From Methylomonas sp. (GTDB lineage: Bacteria > Pseudomonadota > Gammaproteobacteria > Methylococcales > Methylomonadaceae): DNA of 64,000 nt. The notes under the pieces are model-generated. The model made no database searches, had not been told where the DNA came from, and saw nothing but the letters and a program-made list of their open reading frames with translations. The stretch is taken from contig PESC01000054.1 in assembly GCA_002929135.1 (NCBI GenBank), forward strand, positions 1-64,000, read 5' to 3'. A program made the translations under genes and the position numbers. Of the stretch, positions 26,360 to 35,171 are shown piece by piece (position 1 is the first letter of the stretch; each line of letters starts with the position of its first letter).

Positions 26360-26521
26360 TCGAGATAGCCAAGCGAGAGCTATTTGAGGAGGATCCGCTT
26401 GAATTACAACACCAGGAGGTACTACAAATTCGGGTTTGGCTTACGAGTAAACGGAGTTGGAATATTCATTTGTTTACTGAAACCAGCTTGACAAACTGCG
26501 TTTTCGCTGCCTTCAAGATAG
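26326..26521 (-). ncRNA. Candidate small RNA, about 195 nt, in the hisE-lysR spacer
   Basis: The 26250-26646 spacer has no convincing protein gene. On the minus strand a promoter-like pair (TTGTAA at 26550-26555, 16-bp spacer, TATAGT at 26528-26533) is followed after about 195 nt by a terminator at 26326-26359. The predicted transcript has two CCTCC-type stretches (about 26386-26392 and 26414-26419) that could pair with ribosome-binding sites, and a small ATAGC/GCTAT hairpin between them and the terminator. A 15-codon frame (26422-26469) lacks His codons, which argues against a his attenuator. Not matched to a known RNA family. Confidence 0.4.
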
Positions 26522-26529
26522 GTTGGCAC

Positions 26530-26540
26530 TATACAGTATA
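26530..26540. promoter_or_regulatory. Short palindrome in the lysR-sRNA divergent region
   Basis: TATACAGTATA is a perfect palindrome around one base and overlaps the -10 of the minus-strand promoter. Dyads of this type in a LysR divergent spacer are often binding sites of the regulator. No T-N11-A consensus was confirmed. Confidence 0.3.
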
Positions 26541-26646
26541 AAAAAAAGTTTACAATTTGGCATTTACAAAACAGATTGTGCTTAATTAAGAAACAATCAA
26601 AAAGTCAACCTTTTTGTTTTTATTGCCATCGCGGAGGCGACATCCC

Positions 26647-27552
26647 ATGGATAAATTAACCAGCATGAACGTCTTCGTTCGCGTTGCCAAAGTCGGCAGT
26701 TTTGCCGGTGCCGCCAAGGATTTGGACATCTCACGGGCAATGGCGACCAAGCACATCATGCAACTGGAAAGCGAGCTGAATACCCGGCTGTTCAATCGCA
26801 CCACACGCAGCCTGAGCCTGACAGAAGCGGGCGAGGAATACCTCGAACGTTGCCAGCAGGTATTGCTCGACGTGAAGGAAATGGAATCGGCTGTCACCAA
26901 ACTGCAAACCGAACCGCGCGGCACACTGAAAATATGCGCCCCGCCCGTAATCGGCGCGTCGCACATTTCGCCCGCACTGACCGAATATCTGAAGCACCAC
27001 CCCGACTTATCGGTGGAAATGGTGTTGAAAGGCGGCCAGGTCGATTTGATCGACGAAGGCGTCGACATTGCCATCTACGTCGGCCAGCTCGATGACACCA
27101 GCCTGGTGGCCAGAAAGCTCGCCACCTCGTCGCAAGTGGTCTGCGCCTCGCCCGATTACCTGAAATATAACGGCATTCCACAAGACCCGGAAGACCTGGA
27201 AAGTCATAGCTGCTTGATTAACTGGGCCATTCCACCACGCAACAAATGGCGCTTCAAAGGCATACTCGGCGATCGGATCGTCACCGTAAGTGGCCGCTTG
27301 CAGGCCAACATGTCCGACCCGATCCGCAATGCCGCCGTCAACGGCCTTGGCATCATCATGCTGCCGCGCTACATCGTCGATCCCGACATCAACGAAGGCA
27401 GACTGCAAGTCATCATGGAGCAATACGGCACCGCGCCGCTGGAAATCCACGCCGTTTACCCGCATCGCAAATACCTGTCGGCCAAAGTGCGTTCGTTCTT
27501 GGAATTCATGCAAGGCTGGCTGCCCGGTTCCATCGGCATGAATCCGCCATGA
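26647..27552 (+). CDS. LysR-family transcriptional regulator
   Basis: 301 aa. An N-terminal winged HTH (MNVFVRVAKVGSFAGAAKDL to TRLFNRTTRSLSLTEAGEEY, residues 7-65) precedes a PBP2-like effector domain (GTLKICAPPVIGASHISPAL, near 91, to the end). It resembles the CrgA/DsdC-like LTTR group common in proteobacteria. The ATG at 26647 is preceded by GGAGG; the longer frame adds 11 residues upstream. It overlaps the next gene by 4 nt, so it may control that operon or the divergent transcript. Ligand unknown. Confidence 0.92.
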   Translation: MDKLTSMNVFVRVAKVGSFAGAAKDLDISRAMATKHIMQLESELNTRLFNRTTRSLSLTEAGEEYLERCQQVLLDVKEMESAVTKLQTEPRGTLKICAPPVIGASHISPALTEYLKHHPDLSVEMVLKGGQVDLIDEGVDIAIYVGQLDDTSLVARKLATSSQVVCASPDYLKYNGIPQDPEDLESHSCLINWAIPPRNKWRFKGILGDRIVTVSGRLQANMSDPIRNAAVNGLGIIMLPRYIVDPDINEGRLQVIMEQYGTAPLEIHAVYPHRKYLSAKVRSFLEFMQGWLPGSIGMNPP

Positions 27553-28145
27553 CGGCTACCCGAGCCAAATGGAACGGCCTTTATCAAATATCGGCAGCCA
27601 CGGGTGAGCCGATGGAATTACTGCAAACCCACGCCTGCCTGTTGCCGACAACTGGCAACGCGCTGGATCTCGCCTGCGGTCTGGGTGCCAATGCGCTAAT
27701 GCTGGCCGCGCACGGCCTCAGCGTCGATGCCATCGACATTTCCGATGTCGCGCTCGCCAGATTGCAGACCGAAGCCGCCAACCGCCATCTTGCCATCACC
27801 ACCCGGCAGCACGATCTGAGCACAAAAGGCCTGCCCGACCAACACTACGATGTCATTGTCATCTGTCGTTTTCTTGACCGCACTTTGTCTGATGCGATAA
27901 TGGCGGCCCTGAAACCAGCGGGCCTGCTGTTTTATCAAACCTTTACCCGCGACAAGATCAGCCCGCAAGGCCCGGTCAGCCCCAGTTACCTGCTGGCCCG
28001 CAACGAACTACTGGACATGTTCAAACCCTTGCATCTCGTCTTTTATCAGGAAATCGGTCGCATCGGTGATTTGAGCCTGTGCCATGGCAACCGGAACGAA
28101 GCCTGCTTCATCGGACAAAAACCCCAAACTCAACAATACGCATGA
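27549..28145 (+). CDS. SAM-dependent methyltransferase (class I, TehB-like)
   Basis: 198-residue class I methyltransferase. Motif I is LDLACGLGANALMLAAHG near residue 38, with IDISDVAL for motif II near 62 and YDVIVICRFLDR near 100. The start MTATRAKWNGLYQ matches small tellurite-resistance or thiopurine-type methyltransferases, but the substrate cannot be told. The ATG overlaps the lysR stop and the gene overlaps the rhodanese gene by 4 nt, so the three are translationally coupled. A role in sulfur or metalloid chemistry is only suggested by the rhodanese neighbour. Confidence 0.85.
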   Translation: MTATRAKWNGLYQISAATGEPMELLQTHACLLPTTGNALDLACGLGANALMLAAHGLSVDAIDISDVALARLQTEAANRHLAITTRQHDLSTKGLPDQHYDVIVICRFLDRTLSDAIMAALKPAGLLFYQTFTRDKISPQGPVSPSYLLARNELLDMFKPLHLVFYQEIGRIGDLSLCHGNRNEACFIGQKPQTQQYA

Positions 28146-28534
28146 TCGAAAATCTCGACCCGAAACAAGCCTTTGCCCTGCTGCAAAACAATCCCGCCGC
28201 CGTACTGATCGATGTCAGAACCGCTATCGAACACAGCTTCGTCGGCCACCCGCCCAATGCCGTTCATGTTGCCTGGAAGGAATTTCCCGGCATGCAGCTC
28301 AATGCCAGCTTCGTCGAACAGGTGAAACACCACGCACCAGACACAACCGCCCCCATTCTGCTGCTATGCCGTAGCGGTGTCCGTTCAATTGACGCCGCCA
28401 AAGCCCTGGAAGCGGCGGGTTATCAGCATCTGGTCAATATCGTCGAAGGCTTTGAAGGCCCGCTCGACCCAAACAAACATCGCGGCACGCTCGGCGGCTG
28501 GCGCTTCCACGGCCTGCCCTGGCAACAAAGCTGA
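28142..28534 (+). CDS. Rhodanese-like domain protein
   Basis: Single rhodanese domain of 130 aa with the active loop LLCRSGVRSIDAAKAL near residue 80, whose Cys is the catalytic persulfide carrier, and the N-terminal LIDVRTAIEHSFVGH. It could carry sulfur for tRNA thiolation or metal cofactors, or detoxify cyanide. Cytosolic, with no signal peptide. Starts 4 nt inside the methyltransferase end. The WRFHGLPWQQ tail is found in related gammaproteobacterial proteins. Confidence 0.9.
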   Translation: MIENLDPKQAFALLQNNPAAVLIDVRTAIEHSFVGHPPNAVHVAWKEFPGMQLNASFVEQVKHHAPDTTAPILLLCRSGVRSIDAAKALEAAGYQHLVNIVEGFEGPLDPNKHRGTLGGWRFHGLPWQQS

Positions 28535-28590
28535 CATCGCCAACCCAACGGCACACCACTCTTTCCCCTTAAAAAATCCACACCAACCCC

Positions 28591-30408
28591 GTGATAAAAA
28601 ACCTACGCAACATTGCCATCATCGCCCACGTCGACCATGGCAAAACCACCCTGGTCGATCAACTCCTGCAACAGTCCGGCACCTTCGACGCCCATGAAAA
28701 AGTCGACGAACGGGTCATGGATTCCAACGCCCTGGAAAAAGAGCGCGGCATCACCATCCTGGCCAAGAACACCGCCATCGACTGGAACGGCTACCACATC
28801 AACATCGTCGACACCCCCGGCCACGCCGACTTCGGTGGTGAAGTCGAGCGCGTACTGTCCATGGTCGACTCGGTGCTGCTGCTGGTCGACGCGGTGGACG
28901 GCCCGATGCCACAAACCCGCTTCGTCACCCAAAAAGCCTTCGCCCTGGGTTTGCACCCCATCGTCGTCATCAACAAAATCGACCGCCCCGGCGCCCGCCC
29001 GGACTGGGTAATCGACCAAACCTTCGATCTGTTCGACCGCCTGGGTGCCACCGACGAACAACTGGACTTCCCCATCGTCTACGCCTCGGCCCTGAAAGGC
29101 TACGCCGGTCTCGACAGCAGCGTCACCGAGGGCGACATGACGCCCTTGTTCCAGACCATCGTCGACAAGGTCAGCCCACCGCAAGTCGATCTGGACGGCC
29201 CGTTCCAGATGCAGGTCATCAGCCTGGATTACAACAGCTACGTCGGCGTCATCGGCATAGGCCGCATTCAGCGCGGCACGGTGAAATCCAACCAGGCCCT
29301 GACTCTCATCAATCGCGACGGCAGCACCCGCAATGGCCGCATGTTGCAGATTTTCGGCTTCAAAGGCCTGGAACGCATCGAAGTGCCACAAGCCAAAGCG
29401 GGCGACATCATCGCCTTCACCGGCATCGACAAACTGGAAATCTCCGACACTCTGTGCCAGCAAGATACCGTTGAAGCCTTGCCGCCCTTGAAAGTCGACG
29501 AACCCACCGTCAGCATGACCTTCCAGGTCAATACCTCGCCGTTCGCCGGCAAGGAAGGCAAATTCGTCACCTCCCGCCAGATTCGCGACCGCCTGCAAAA
29601 AGAACTGCAACACAACGTCGCGCTGCGCGTCGACGAGACCGAAGACCCGGACAAATTCAAGGTCTCTGGCCGTGGCGAGCTGCATTTGTCCATCCTGATC
29701 GAAAACATGCGCCGCGAAGGGTACGAGCTGGGCGTATCGCGCCCGGAAGTGATTTTGAAAGAGGTGGACGGCGAACTGCACGAACCTTACGAAATGGTCA
29801 CCATCGAACTGGAAGACGAACACCAGGGCGCCATCATGGAAAAACTGGGGCTGCGCAAGGGTGATCTGCTCAACATGGTGCCGGATGGCAAAGGCCGTAC
29901 CCGTCTGGAATACCGGGTACCGTCGCGCGGGCTGATCGGTTTCCAGACCGAATTCCTGACCGCCACCTCTGGTTCCGGCCTGTTCTACCATGTGTTCGAC
30001 CACTACGGCCCTATGAAAAAAGGCAGCGTCGGTGGCCGCATCAACGGTGTGCTGGTATCCATGGTGCAAGGCAAATCGCTCGGTTACGCGCTGTTCAACC
30101 TGCAAGAACGGGGCCGCTTGTTCATCGAACATGCCACCGAAGTTTACGAAGGCATGGTCGTCGGCATCCATTCGCGCGACAACGACCTGGTGGTCAACCC
30201 CACCAAAGCCAAGCAACTGACCAACATGCGTGCCTCCGGCTCCGACGAAAACATTCTGCTGACACCACCGATCAAGATGAGCCTGGAGCAGGCGCTGGAA
30301 TTCATCGACGAAGATGAACTGGTCGAAGTCACACCGCAATCGATCCGGCTACGCAAGAAACTGCTGACCGAGAACGAGCGCAAACGGGCGTCACGGGCCG
30401 CCGAGTAA
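28591..30408 (+). CDS. typA: Translational GTPase TypA/BipA
   Basis: Ribosome-associated GTPase of 605 aa. The P-loop [15 protein letters not shown] is at residue 10, then [14 protein letters not shown] (switch I), [12 protein letters not shown] (switch II) and NKID, followed by EF-G-like domains III and V and a BipA C-terminal domain. It helps ribosome assembly and growth under stress or cold. The start is GTG at 28591, with no strong ribosome-binding site. The spacer to the next gene has a repeat hairpin (30464-30532). Confidence 0.96.
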   Translation: MIKNLRNIAIIAHVDHGKTTLVDQLLQQSGTFDAHEKVDERVMDSNALEKERGITILAKNTAIDWNGYHINIVDTPGHADFGGEVERVLSMVDSVLLLVDAVDGPMPQTRFVTQKAFALGLHPIVVINKIDRPGARPDWVIDQTFDLFDRLGATDEQLDFPIVYASALKGYAGLDSSVTEGDMTPLFQTIVDKVSPPQVDLDGPFQMQVISLDYNSYVGVIGIGRIQRGTVKSNQALTLINRDGSTRNGRMLQIFGFKGLERIEVPQAKAGDIIAFTGIDKLEISDTLCQQDTVEALPPLKVDEPTVSMTFQVNTSPFAGKEGKFVTSRQIRDRLQKELQHNVALRVDETEDPDKFKVSGRGELHLSILIENMRREGYELGVSRPEVILKEVDGELHEPYEMVTIELEDEHQGAIMEKLGLRKGDLLNMVPDGKGRTRLEYRVPSRGLIGFQTEFLTATSGSGLFYHVFDHYGPMKKGSVGGRINGVLVSMVQGKSLGYALFNLQERGRLFIEHATEVYEGMVVGIHSRDNDLVVNPTKAKQLTNMRASGSDENILLTPPIKMSLEQALEFIDEDELVEVTPQSIRLRKKLLTENERKRASRAAE

Positions 30409-30463
30409 TAAATCCAGGCAGGCAAATCAACGCCAAAAATAGCGCTATTATTAACAGGGAATT

Positions 30464-30532
30464 GCCTGCCATGGCCTGCTGCGAAGAAAGCGCAGGAAGC
30501 CATGGCAGGCATCGACAGGCATCGACAGGCAT
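30464..30532. repeat. Strong hairpin plus tandem 10-mer repeat between typA and a kinase gene
   Basis: GCCTGCCATGGC (30464-30475) pairs perfectly with GCCATGGCAGGC (30499-30510), with an inner CTGC/GCAG stem. Right after it ATCGACAGGC is repeated twice (30511-30530) and then a third partial copy begins. No coding feature explains it. It may be a dispersed REP-like element or a terminator region without a T-run. Confidence 0.55.
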
Positions 30533-30614
30533 TCCCCCGCACCGAGAAGCGGGTACGAGAAAAAACAGACGTCAAGAACAATCAACGTTGGTGTTCACAA
30601 CAAGGCAGGTTGCC

Positions 30615-32054
30615 ATGCCGAACAAACCCACCCGATCGCTCACCCATCTCAAAGTCAGCCTGCTCGTCGTTGCGGGGATACTCATCCTCGCCATGATGCT
30701 GGGCCAGATCGTTTACCAGCAGCAGACGCTGCTCGACAATCACCGCTGGGTGGTTCACACCCAAAAAGTCCAGGAAACCGGCATACGCTTGATCAAATTC
30801 GTGCTCGAAGGTGCTGCTTCGGTCCGTGGTTACCTGTTGACCGGCGACACCGAACAATTGGACATTTTTTATCGATTGGCCATCGAATTGCCGCCGATGT
30901 TCGAGCAACTGAAACAACTGATTGCCGACAACCCCAACCAGCAACGCCATCTGGATACACTTGGCCCCCTGCTGCAAAAACGATTGCAACTGAACGTTGC
31001 GATGGTGGAAACCTACGCCTCGCTGCCAGCCGCCGATAAAGTCCGGATGATCAAAGACGCGCAGATGCTCAACCGGTCGATCGACGAAACCATTGGGTTG
31101 ATATGGAATGAGGAGCGTCTTGTTTTGTTGGTACGCGAGGAGCAGATGCAACGGACGGCACGGCAGTCATTGGCCTGGAGTATTGCCATCACCTCGGTAT
31201 TGGCAGCGATAGCTGCAGGGCTGGCCTGGTCGTTATACCGACAATCGCGCGGACGGCAAGTCTTGCTGGGCGAACTGGCAATGCTCAATGGTGAACTGGA
31301 AAACCGTAATGCCAATCTCCAGGCCGCCAATCTCGCCATTTCCGGTGCCAATCGCTCGAAAACCGAATTTTTGTCGGCCATGAGCCATGAGCTGCGTACG
31401 CCGTTGAATTCCATCATCGGTTTTACCGGCGTGTTGCGTATGGGCATAGCCGGGCCATTGAACGAGGAGCAGCACAAACAGCTCGACATGGTTTACGGCT
31501 CGTCGCAGCACTTGCTGCATCTCATCAACGATTTGCTGGACATCTCCCGTATCGAAAGCGGGCGCTCGGAATTGCTGGCAGAAGCCTTCGATGTACGCGA
31601 AGTTGTCAATGAAACCCTGCGCGTCGTCTTGCCCCTGGCCGAAAAAAAACACCTGCGGCTGGTCAGCACCTGCGACACCACCCCCATGCCGGTTTACAGC
31701 GATCGGCGCAAGGTCTATCAAATCCTGCTCAACCTGGTGAACAACGCGGTGAAGTTCTCCGGCCAAGGCTCGATCACGGTTGGCTGCGAAGCCGCAGACG
31801 GCTATTGGTGTCTGAGTGTGCAAGACCACGGCATAGGCATCAAACAAGAGCATCTGGCATCGTTGTTCGAAGCCTTTCATCAGGTTGACGGATCGGCACG
31901 CCGGGTTTATGAAGGCACTGGCCTGGGCTTGTACCTGTCGAAAAAACTGGCCGACATGCTGGGCGGCGACATCAGCGTAAGCAGTGAATACGGCAAGGGA
32001 TCGCGTTTTTGTTTCCGACTGCCGCAAAACCCGATCGAGGAGAAAACATCATGA
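30615..32054 (+). CDS. Sensor histidine kinase with CHASE3 domain
   Basis: 479 aa. TM1 is near residues 13-35, then a periplasmic CHASE3 domain with SVRGYLLTGD near 73, and TM2 near 188-208. A coiled coil leads into the HisKA domain (phospho-acceptor His in AMSHELRTPLNS near 257) and the HATPase (NLVNNAVKFS, DHGIG, GTGLGLYLSK). It autophosphorylates and passes phosphate to the receiver encoded 4 nt overlapping downstream. The stimulus is unknown. The ATG at 30615 is used; the upstream frame is rejected. Confidence 0.92.
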   Translation: MPNKPTRSLTHLKVSLLVVAGILILAMMLGQIVYQQQTLLDNHRWVVHTQKVQETGIRLIKFVLEGAASVRGYLLTGDTEQLDIFYRLAIELPPMFEQLKQLIADNPNQQRHLDTLGPLLQKRLQLNVAMVETYASLPAADKVRMIKDAQMLNRSIDETIGLIWNEERLVLLVREEQMQRTARQSLAWSIAITSVLAAIAAGLAWSLYRQSRGRQVLLGELAMLNGELENRNANLQAANLAISGANRSKTEFLSAMSHELRTPLNSIIGFTGVLRMGIAGPLNEEQHKQLDMVYGSSQHLLHLINDLLDISRIESGRSELLAEAFDVREVVNETLRVVLPLAEKKHLRLVSTCDTTPMPVYSDRRKVYQILLNLVNNAVKFSGQGSITVGCEAADGYWCLSVQDHGIGIKQEHLASLFEAFHQVDGSARRVYEGTGLGLYLSKKLADMLGGDISVSSEYGKGSRFCFRLPQNPIEEKTS

Positions 32055-32416
32055 GCACCCGCGTGTTGATCGTCCAAGACAACCCACAAAACCGCTATCT
32101 GCTGGAATTCATGCTGCACAGTGTGGGTTTAACCACCCTCAGCGCCAGTAATGGCCAACTCGGTCTGGAGGTGGCATTGAGTGAACAACCCGACCTGATC
32201 CTGATGGACATCCAGATGCCGGCAATGGATGGCTACGAAACCACGCGACTCTTGAAACAAGACCCGAAAACCCGCGACATCCCGGTCATCGGCGTCAGTT
32301 CGTATGCCATGGCCTCGTCGCGCAAGCAGGCTCTGGAGGCTGGCATGGTGGCCTACATCGAAAAACCGCTGATACCGGAAACCTTTTTGTCGCAACTGGA
32401 GCCGTTTCTGCCATGA
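32051..32416 (+). CDS. Single-domain response regulator (CheY-like)
   Basis: 121-residue receiver: acidic pocket in LIVQDNPQN, phosphorylated Asp in LILMDIQMPAMDG near residue 54, Thr/Ser in VIGVSSYAM near 83 and Lys in YIEKPL near 102. It has no output domain, so it must act through protein contact or a phosphorelay. The ATG overlaps the kinase stop by 4 nt and the next gene by 4 nt, so all three are coupled. DivK-like in architecture. Confidence 0.93.
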   Translation: MSTRVLIVQDNPQNRYLLEFMLHSVGLTTLSASNGQLGLEVALSEQPDLILMDIQMPAMDGYETTRLLKQDPKTRDIPVIGVSSYAMASSRKQALEAGMVAYIEKPLIPETFLSQLEPFLP

Positions 32417-34935
32417 AAGTGCTGTATGTCGAAGACAATCAAAATGCCCGTTACCTGTTTCAGGTGTTGCTGAACGCGCAAGGCCATGAGGTCGTTCTGG
32501 CCAACGACGGCGAAAACGCACTGCGAATTTTGCAGCAGCAGCGGTTCGACCTGATTTTGTCCGACATCATGATGCCAACGCTGGATGGCTTCGAACTGTG
32601 TTACCGGCTCCGAGCCGATGCGCTTTATGCACAAGTGCCGTTCGTGTTCTATTCGGCATCGTACACCCAGCCCGATGACATTCGCTTTGCCTTGCATCTG
32701 GGTGCCGACCGCTTTCTGACCAAACCCCTGCCACCGGAACAACTGGTAACGGAAATCGATGCCGTACTCGCCGAGGTTGCTGCTAACGGCTGCCGTCCGC
32801 TGCAGTTGGGCGAACGCGAGTTTTTGATCGGCCACGGTCAGCGCATGGGCCAGAAACTCAGCAACATACATCAGCGCCTGGATACGGCCACCGAAAAATT
32901 ACAGATTGCCCAACAAGACCTGACCGAGACCCGGCGCTTGCTGGGACTACTGGTCGACCATAGCAGCGACGCCATACTGATGGTCGACATCAATGGCCAG
33001 TTACTGTCGACCAACGCCAGCATGCAAAAACTGTTGCAGCGGCCCGACCGACCCGCGTCACTGATGGACTTGCTGTCGGCCGAACACTGCCAGAAATTGC
33101 TGGCTTTGCTCATCAAAAAAAAGAACGTCCCTCACGACTTCCACGATGTATTGGCGATCGGCAGTGCACGGGTGTTTGTGACAGCCCTGGCGGTGGATTA
33201 TCGGCAGCAACCGGCCCTGCTGTTGCTGCTGCGCAATCTGCACGGTTATCAACAGTTCAATGACCAGCAATTGCTGGGGCAACATGTGCTGAAGAACCTG
33301 ACCGAAGGCGTGATGATCACCAATGCGGAGAACCACATCATCGCCGTCAACCCGGCATTTACCAACATCACCGGCTATGGCGCAGAGGAGGTGATGGGCA
33401 AGAATCCGCGTATGCTGAAATCGGGCAGTCTGGATCTGACGTTCTACAAACGCATGTGGGGTACGCTAAAAACCGAAGGCCAATGGCAAGGCGAGGTGTG
33501 GAATCGCCGCAAGAACGGCGAAGTCTATCCGGAATGGCTGTTCCTGAGTCTGGTGAGAGACGAACAGGGCACGATCTTGTTTCATGTCGGCATTTTCAGT
33601 GACATCAGCGTGCACGAGGAGGCCCGCAGGCATATCGAGCATCTGGCGCATCACGATCCTTTGACCGACACGCCAAACCGTACCCTGCTGCGTTACCGGC
33701 TGAATGATGCGCTGTCACAAGCCGGGCGCTCGTCACGCAAAGTGGCTTTGTTGTTTATCGACATCGACCGCTTCAAGAGCATCAACGATTCGTTCGGCCA
33801 TCATGTCGGCGACGAAGTGATAAAAATCGTCTCGCGACGATTGAGCGCCAGTGTGCGCCAATCCGATACCGTGGGCCGCCAGGGGGGTGACGAATTCGTT
33901 CTGGTACTGACCGACCTGACCGATCCGGCCATCATCGGCCAGATTGCTGACAAAATCATGCGCGGCATCAACGAACCCTGCCACATCGACGGCAGTCATG
34001 AATTGCACATCAGTTGCAGCATAGGCATTGCCCTGTACCCCGACGACGGTTGCGACGACGCCACGCTGATCAAGAATGCCGACGCCGCGCTGTACAAGGC
34101 AAAAGCCGAAGGCCGTAACAATTACCAGTTCTACACCGCCGCCCTGAGCCGCGCCTCCAGTGAGCGCATGGCGTTGGAAAATGCGCTGCATTACGCCATC
34201 GACCGGGGCGAACTGCGCCTGGTTTACCAGCCGCAATACCGGCTGATCGATGGACGGCTGGCAGGTTGTGAAGTGCTGGCTCGCTGGCGCCACCCCGAGC
34301 TGGGCGAGATTTCACCCGGTGTGTTCATACCCATTGCCGAAGAAACCGGGCAAATCCATACGATTGGTGACTGGATTCTGCGGCAGGCCTGTGAACAGGT
34401 CAGCCAATGGCAACGGGCCGGTCTGCCCGGCATCACCTTTGCCGTCAACCTGTCGGCCATCCAGTTTCGCAAGCCCACCCTGATAGCCGACATCGATGCC
34501 GTTCTGCAACAAACCGGCCTGGCAGCCAGCCAGTTGGAGCTGGAATTGACCGAAGGCTTTCTGATGCGCGAAACCCAACATACCCTGGAAACGCTGTACC
34601 TGTTGAAAGCCAGGGGTATCGAGCTGTCGATCGATGATTTCGGCACCGGCTATTCCAATCTGGCCTATCTCAACCGCTTCTCGGTCGACAAGCTGAAAAT
34701 CGACCAGTCTTTCATTCGCGGCCTGCCCGGCAATAGCAACGATCTGGCCATCGTTCGGGCCATCATCCAGATGGCACACGGCTTGGGGTTATTGGTCATT
34801 GCCGAAGGTATCGAAACCGAAGCCCAGCGCGATGTGCTGGTGGATTTGCAATGCGACATGGGGCAAGGTTACTGGTTTTCAAAACCACTGGAAGCCGAAC
34901 GCTTCGAGCAATTGCTGGCTACCAGCCAACCATAA
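32413..34935 (+). CDS. REC-PAS-GGDEF-EAL cyclic-di-GMP protein
   Basis: 840 aa. REC domain at residues 1-120 (Asp in LILSDIMMPTLDG), a coiled coil, a degenerate PAS near 178-290, a clear PAS near 295-410 (NAENHIIAVNPAFTNITGY), GGDEF at about 430-590 and EAL at about 600-840. The cyclase motif GGDEF is intact, with an I-site RxxD five residues before it (RQSD). The phosphodiesterase motif reads EVL rather than EAL, but NLS, ELTEG, DDFGTG and AEGIE are kept. It may make or break c-di-GMP in response to the kinase upstream. Confidence 0.93.
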   Translation: MKVLYVEDNQNARYLFQVLLNAQGHEVVLANDGENALRILQQQRFDLILSDIMMPTLDGFELCYRLRADALYAQVPFVFYSASYTQPDDIRFALHLGADRFLTKPLPPEQLVTEIDAVLAEVAANGCRPLQLGEREFLIGHGQRMGQKLSNIHQRLDTATEKLQIAQQDLTETRRLLGLLVDHSSDAILMVDINGQLLSTNASMQKLLQRPDRPASLMDLLSAEHCQKLLALLIKKKNVPHDFHDVLAIGSARVFVTALAVDYRQQPALLLLLRNLHGYQQFNDQQLLGQHVLKNLTEGVMITNAENHIIAVNPAFTNITGYGAEEVMGKNPRMLKSGSLDLTFYKRMWGTLKTEGQWQGEVWNRRKNGEVYPEWLFLSLVRDEQGTILFHVGIFSDISVHEEARRHIEHLAHHDPLTDTPNRTLLRYRLNDALSQAGRSSRKVALLFIDIDRFKSINDSFGHHVGDEVIKIVSRRLSASVRQSDTVGRQGGDEFVLVLTDLTDPAIIGQIADKIMRGINEPCHIDGSHELHISCSIGIALYPDDGCDDATLIKNADAALYKAKAEGRNNYQFYTAALSRASSERMALENALHYAIDRGELRLVYQPQYRLIDGRLAGCEVLARWRHPELGEISPGVFIPIAEETGQIHTIGDWILRQACEQVSQWQRAGLPGITFAVNLSAIQFRKPTLIADIDAVLQQTGLAASQLELELTEGFLMRETQHTLETLYLLKARGIELSIDDFGTGYSNLAYLNRFSVDKLKIDQSFIRGLPGNSNDLAIVRAIIQMAHGLGLLVIAEGIETEAQRDVLVDLQCDMGQGYWFSKPLEAERFEQLLATSQP

Positions 34936-35000
34936 TGCAGTCCGCAGGCGGTCAGCACGAGCGGTTTAACGGGGAAAGCCATTCCGGGTTTGTTTTTTCG

Positions 35001-35011
35001 CCCCCCCCCCC
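35001..35011. repeat. Eleven-C homopolymer tract
   Basis: A run of 11 C follows a T-rich stretch in the 34936-35171 spacer, about 160 nt upstream of the VanZ/ligase gene. Long G/C homopolymers slip during replication and can tune promoters. The rest of this spacer has no gene or clear promoter. Confidence 0.6.
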
Positions 35012-35171
35012 TAATCCGCATTGCTGAATGCGAAACTGAACCCGCACCGGGTTTTCGAATCGGTATGCACTCGCTCTTGTCCGTGCGGGAACGCTGGAAA
35101 CAAGCGCCAGGGCTGTGGAAACCTGACAGTCCTGAGATTCATACACTCTATTCTAGGATGATGATTTTTGC

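Noticed and set aside
26399-26491. 30-codon TTG frame with a GAGGAGG box on the plus strand of the hisE-lysR spacer
   Set aside because: The same bases are better explained as CCTCC loops of a minus-strand RNA with a terminator. The peptide (NYNTRRYYKFGFGLRVNG) matches nothing recognised, and a PqqA-like reading fails because the E-x3-Y pair is absent.
28603-30339. 578-residue open frame antisense to typA
   Set aside because: It lies fully inside typA on the other strand, has no ribosome-binding site or recognisable domain, and is the usual product of high-GC codon bias.
30511-30530. ATCGACAGGC pair as a CRISPR-like array
   Set aside because: Two copies without spacers; it is a short tandem repeat.
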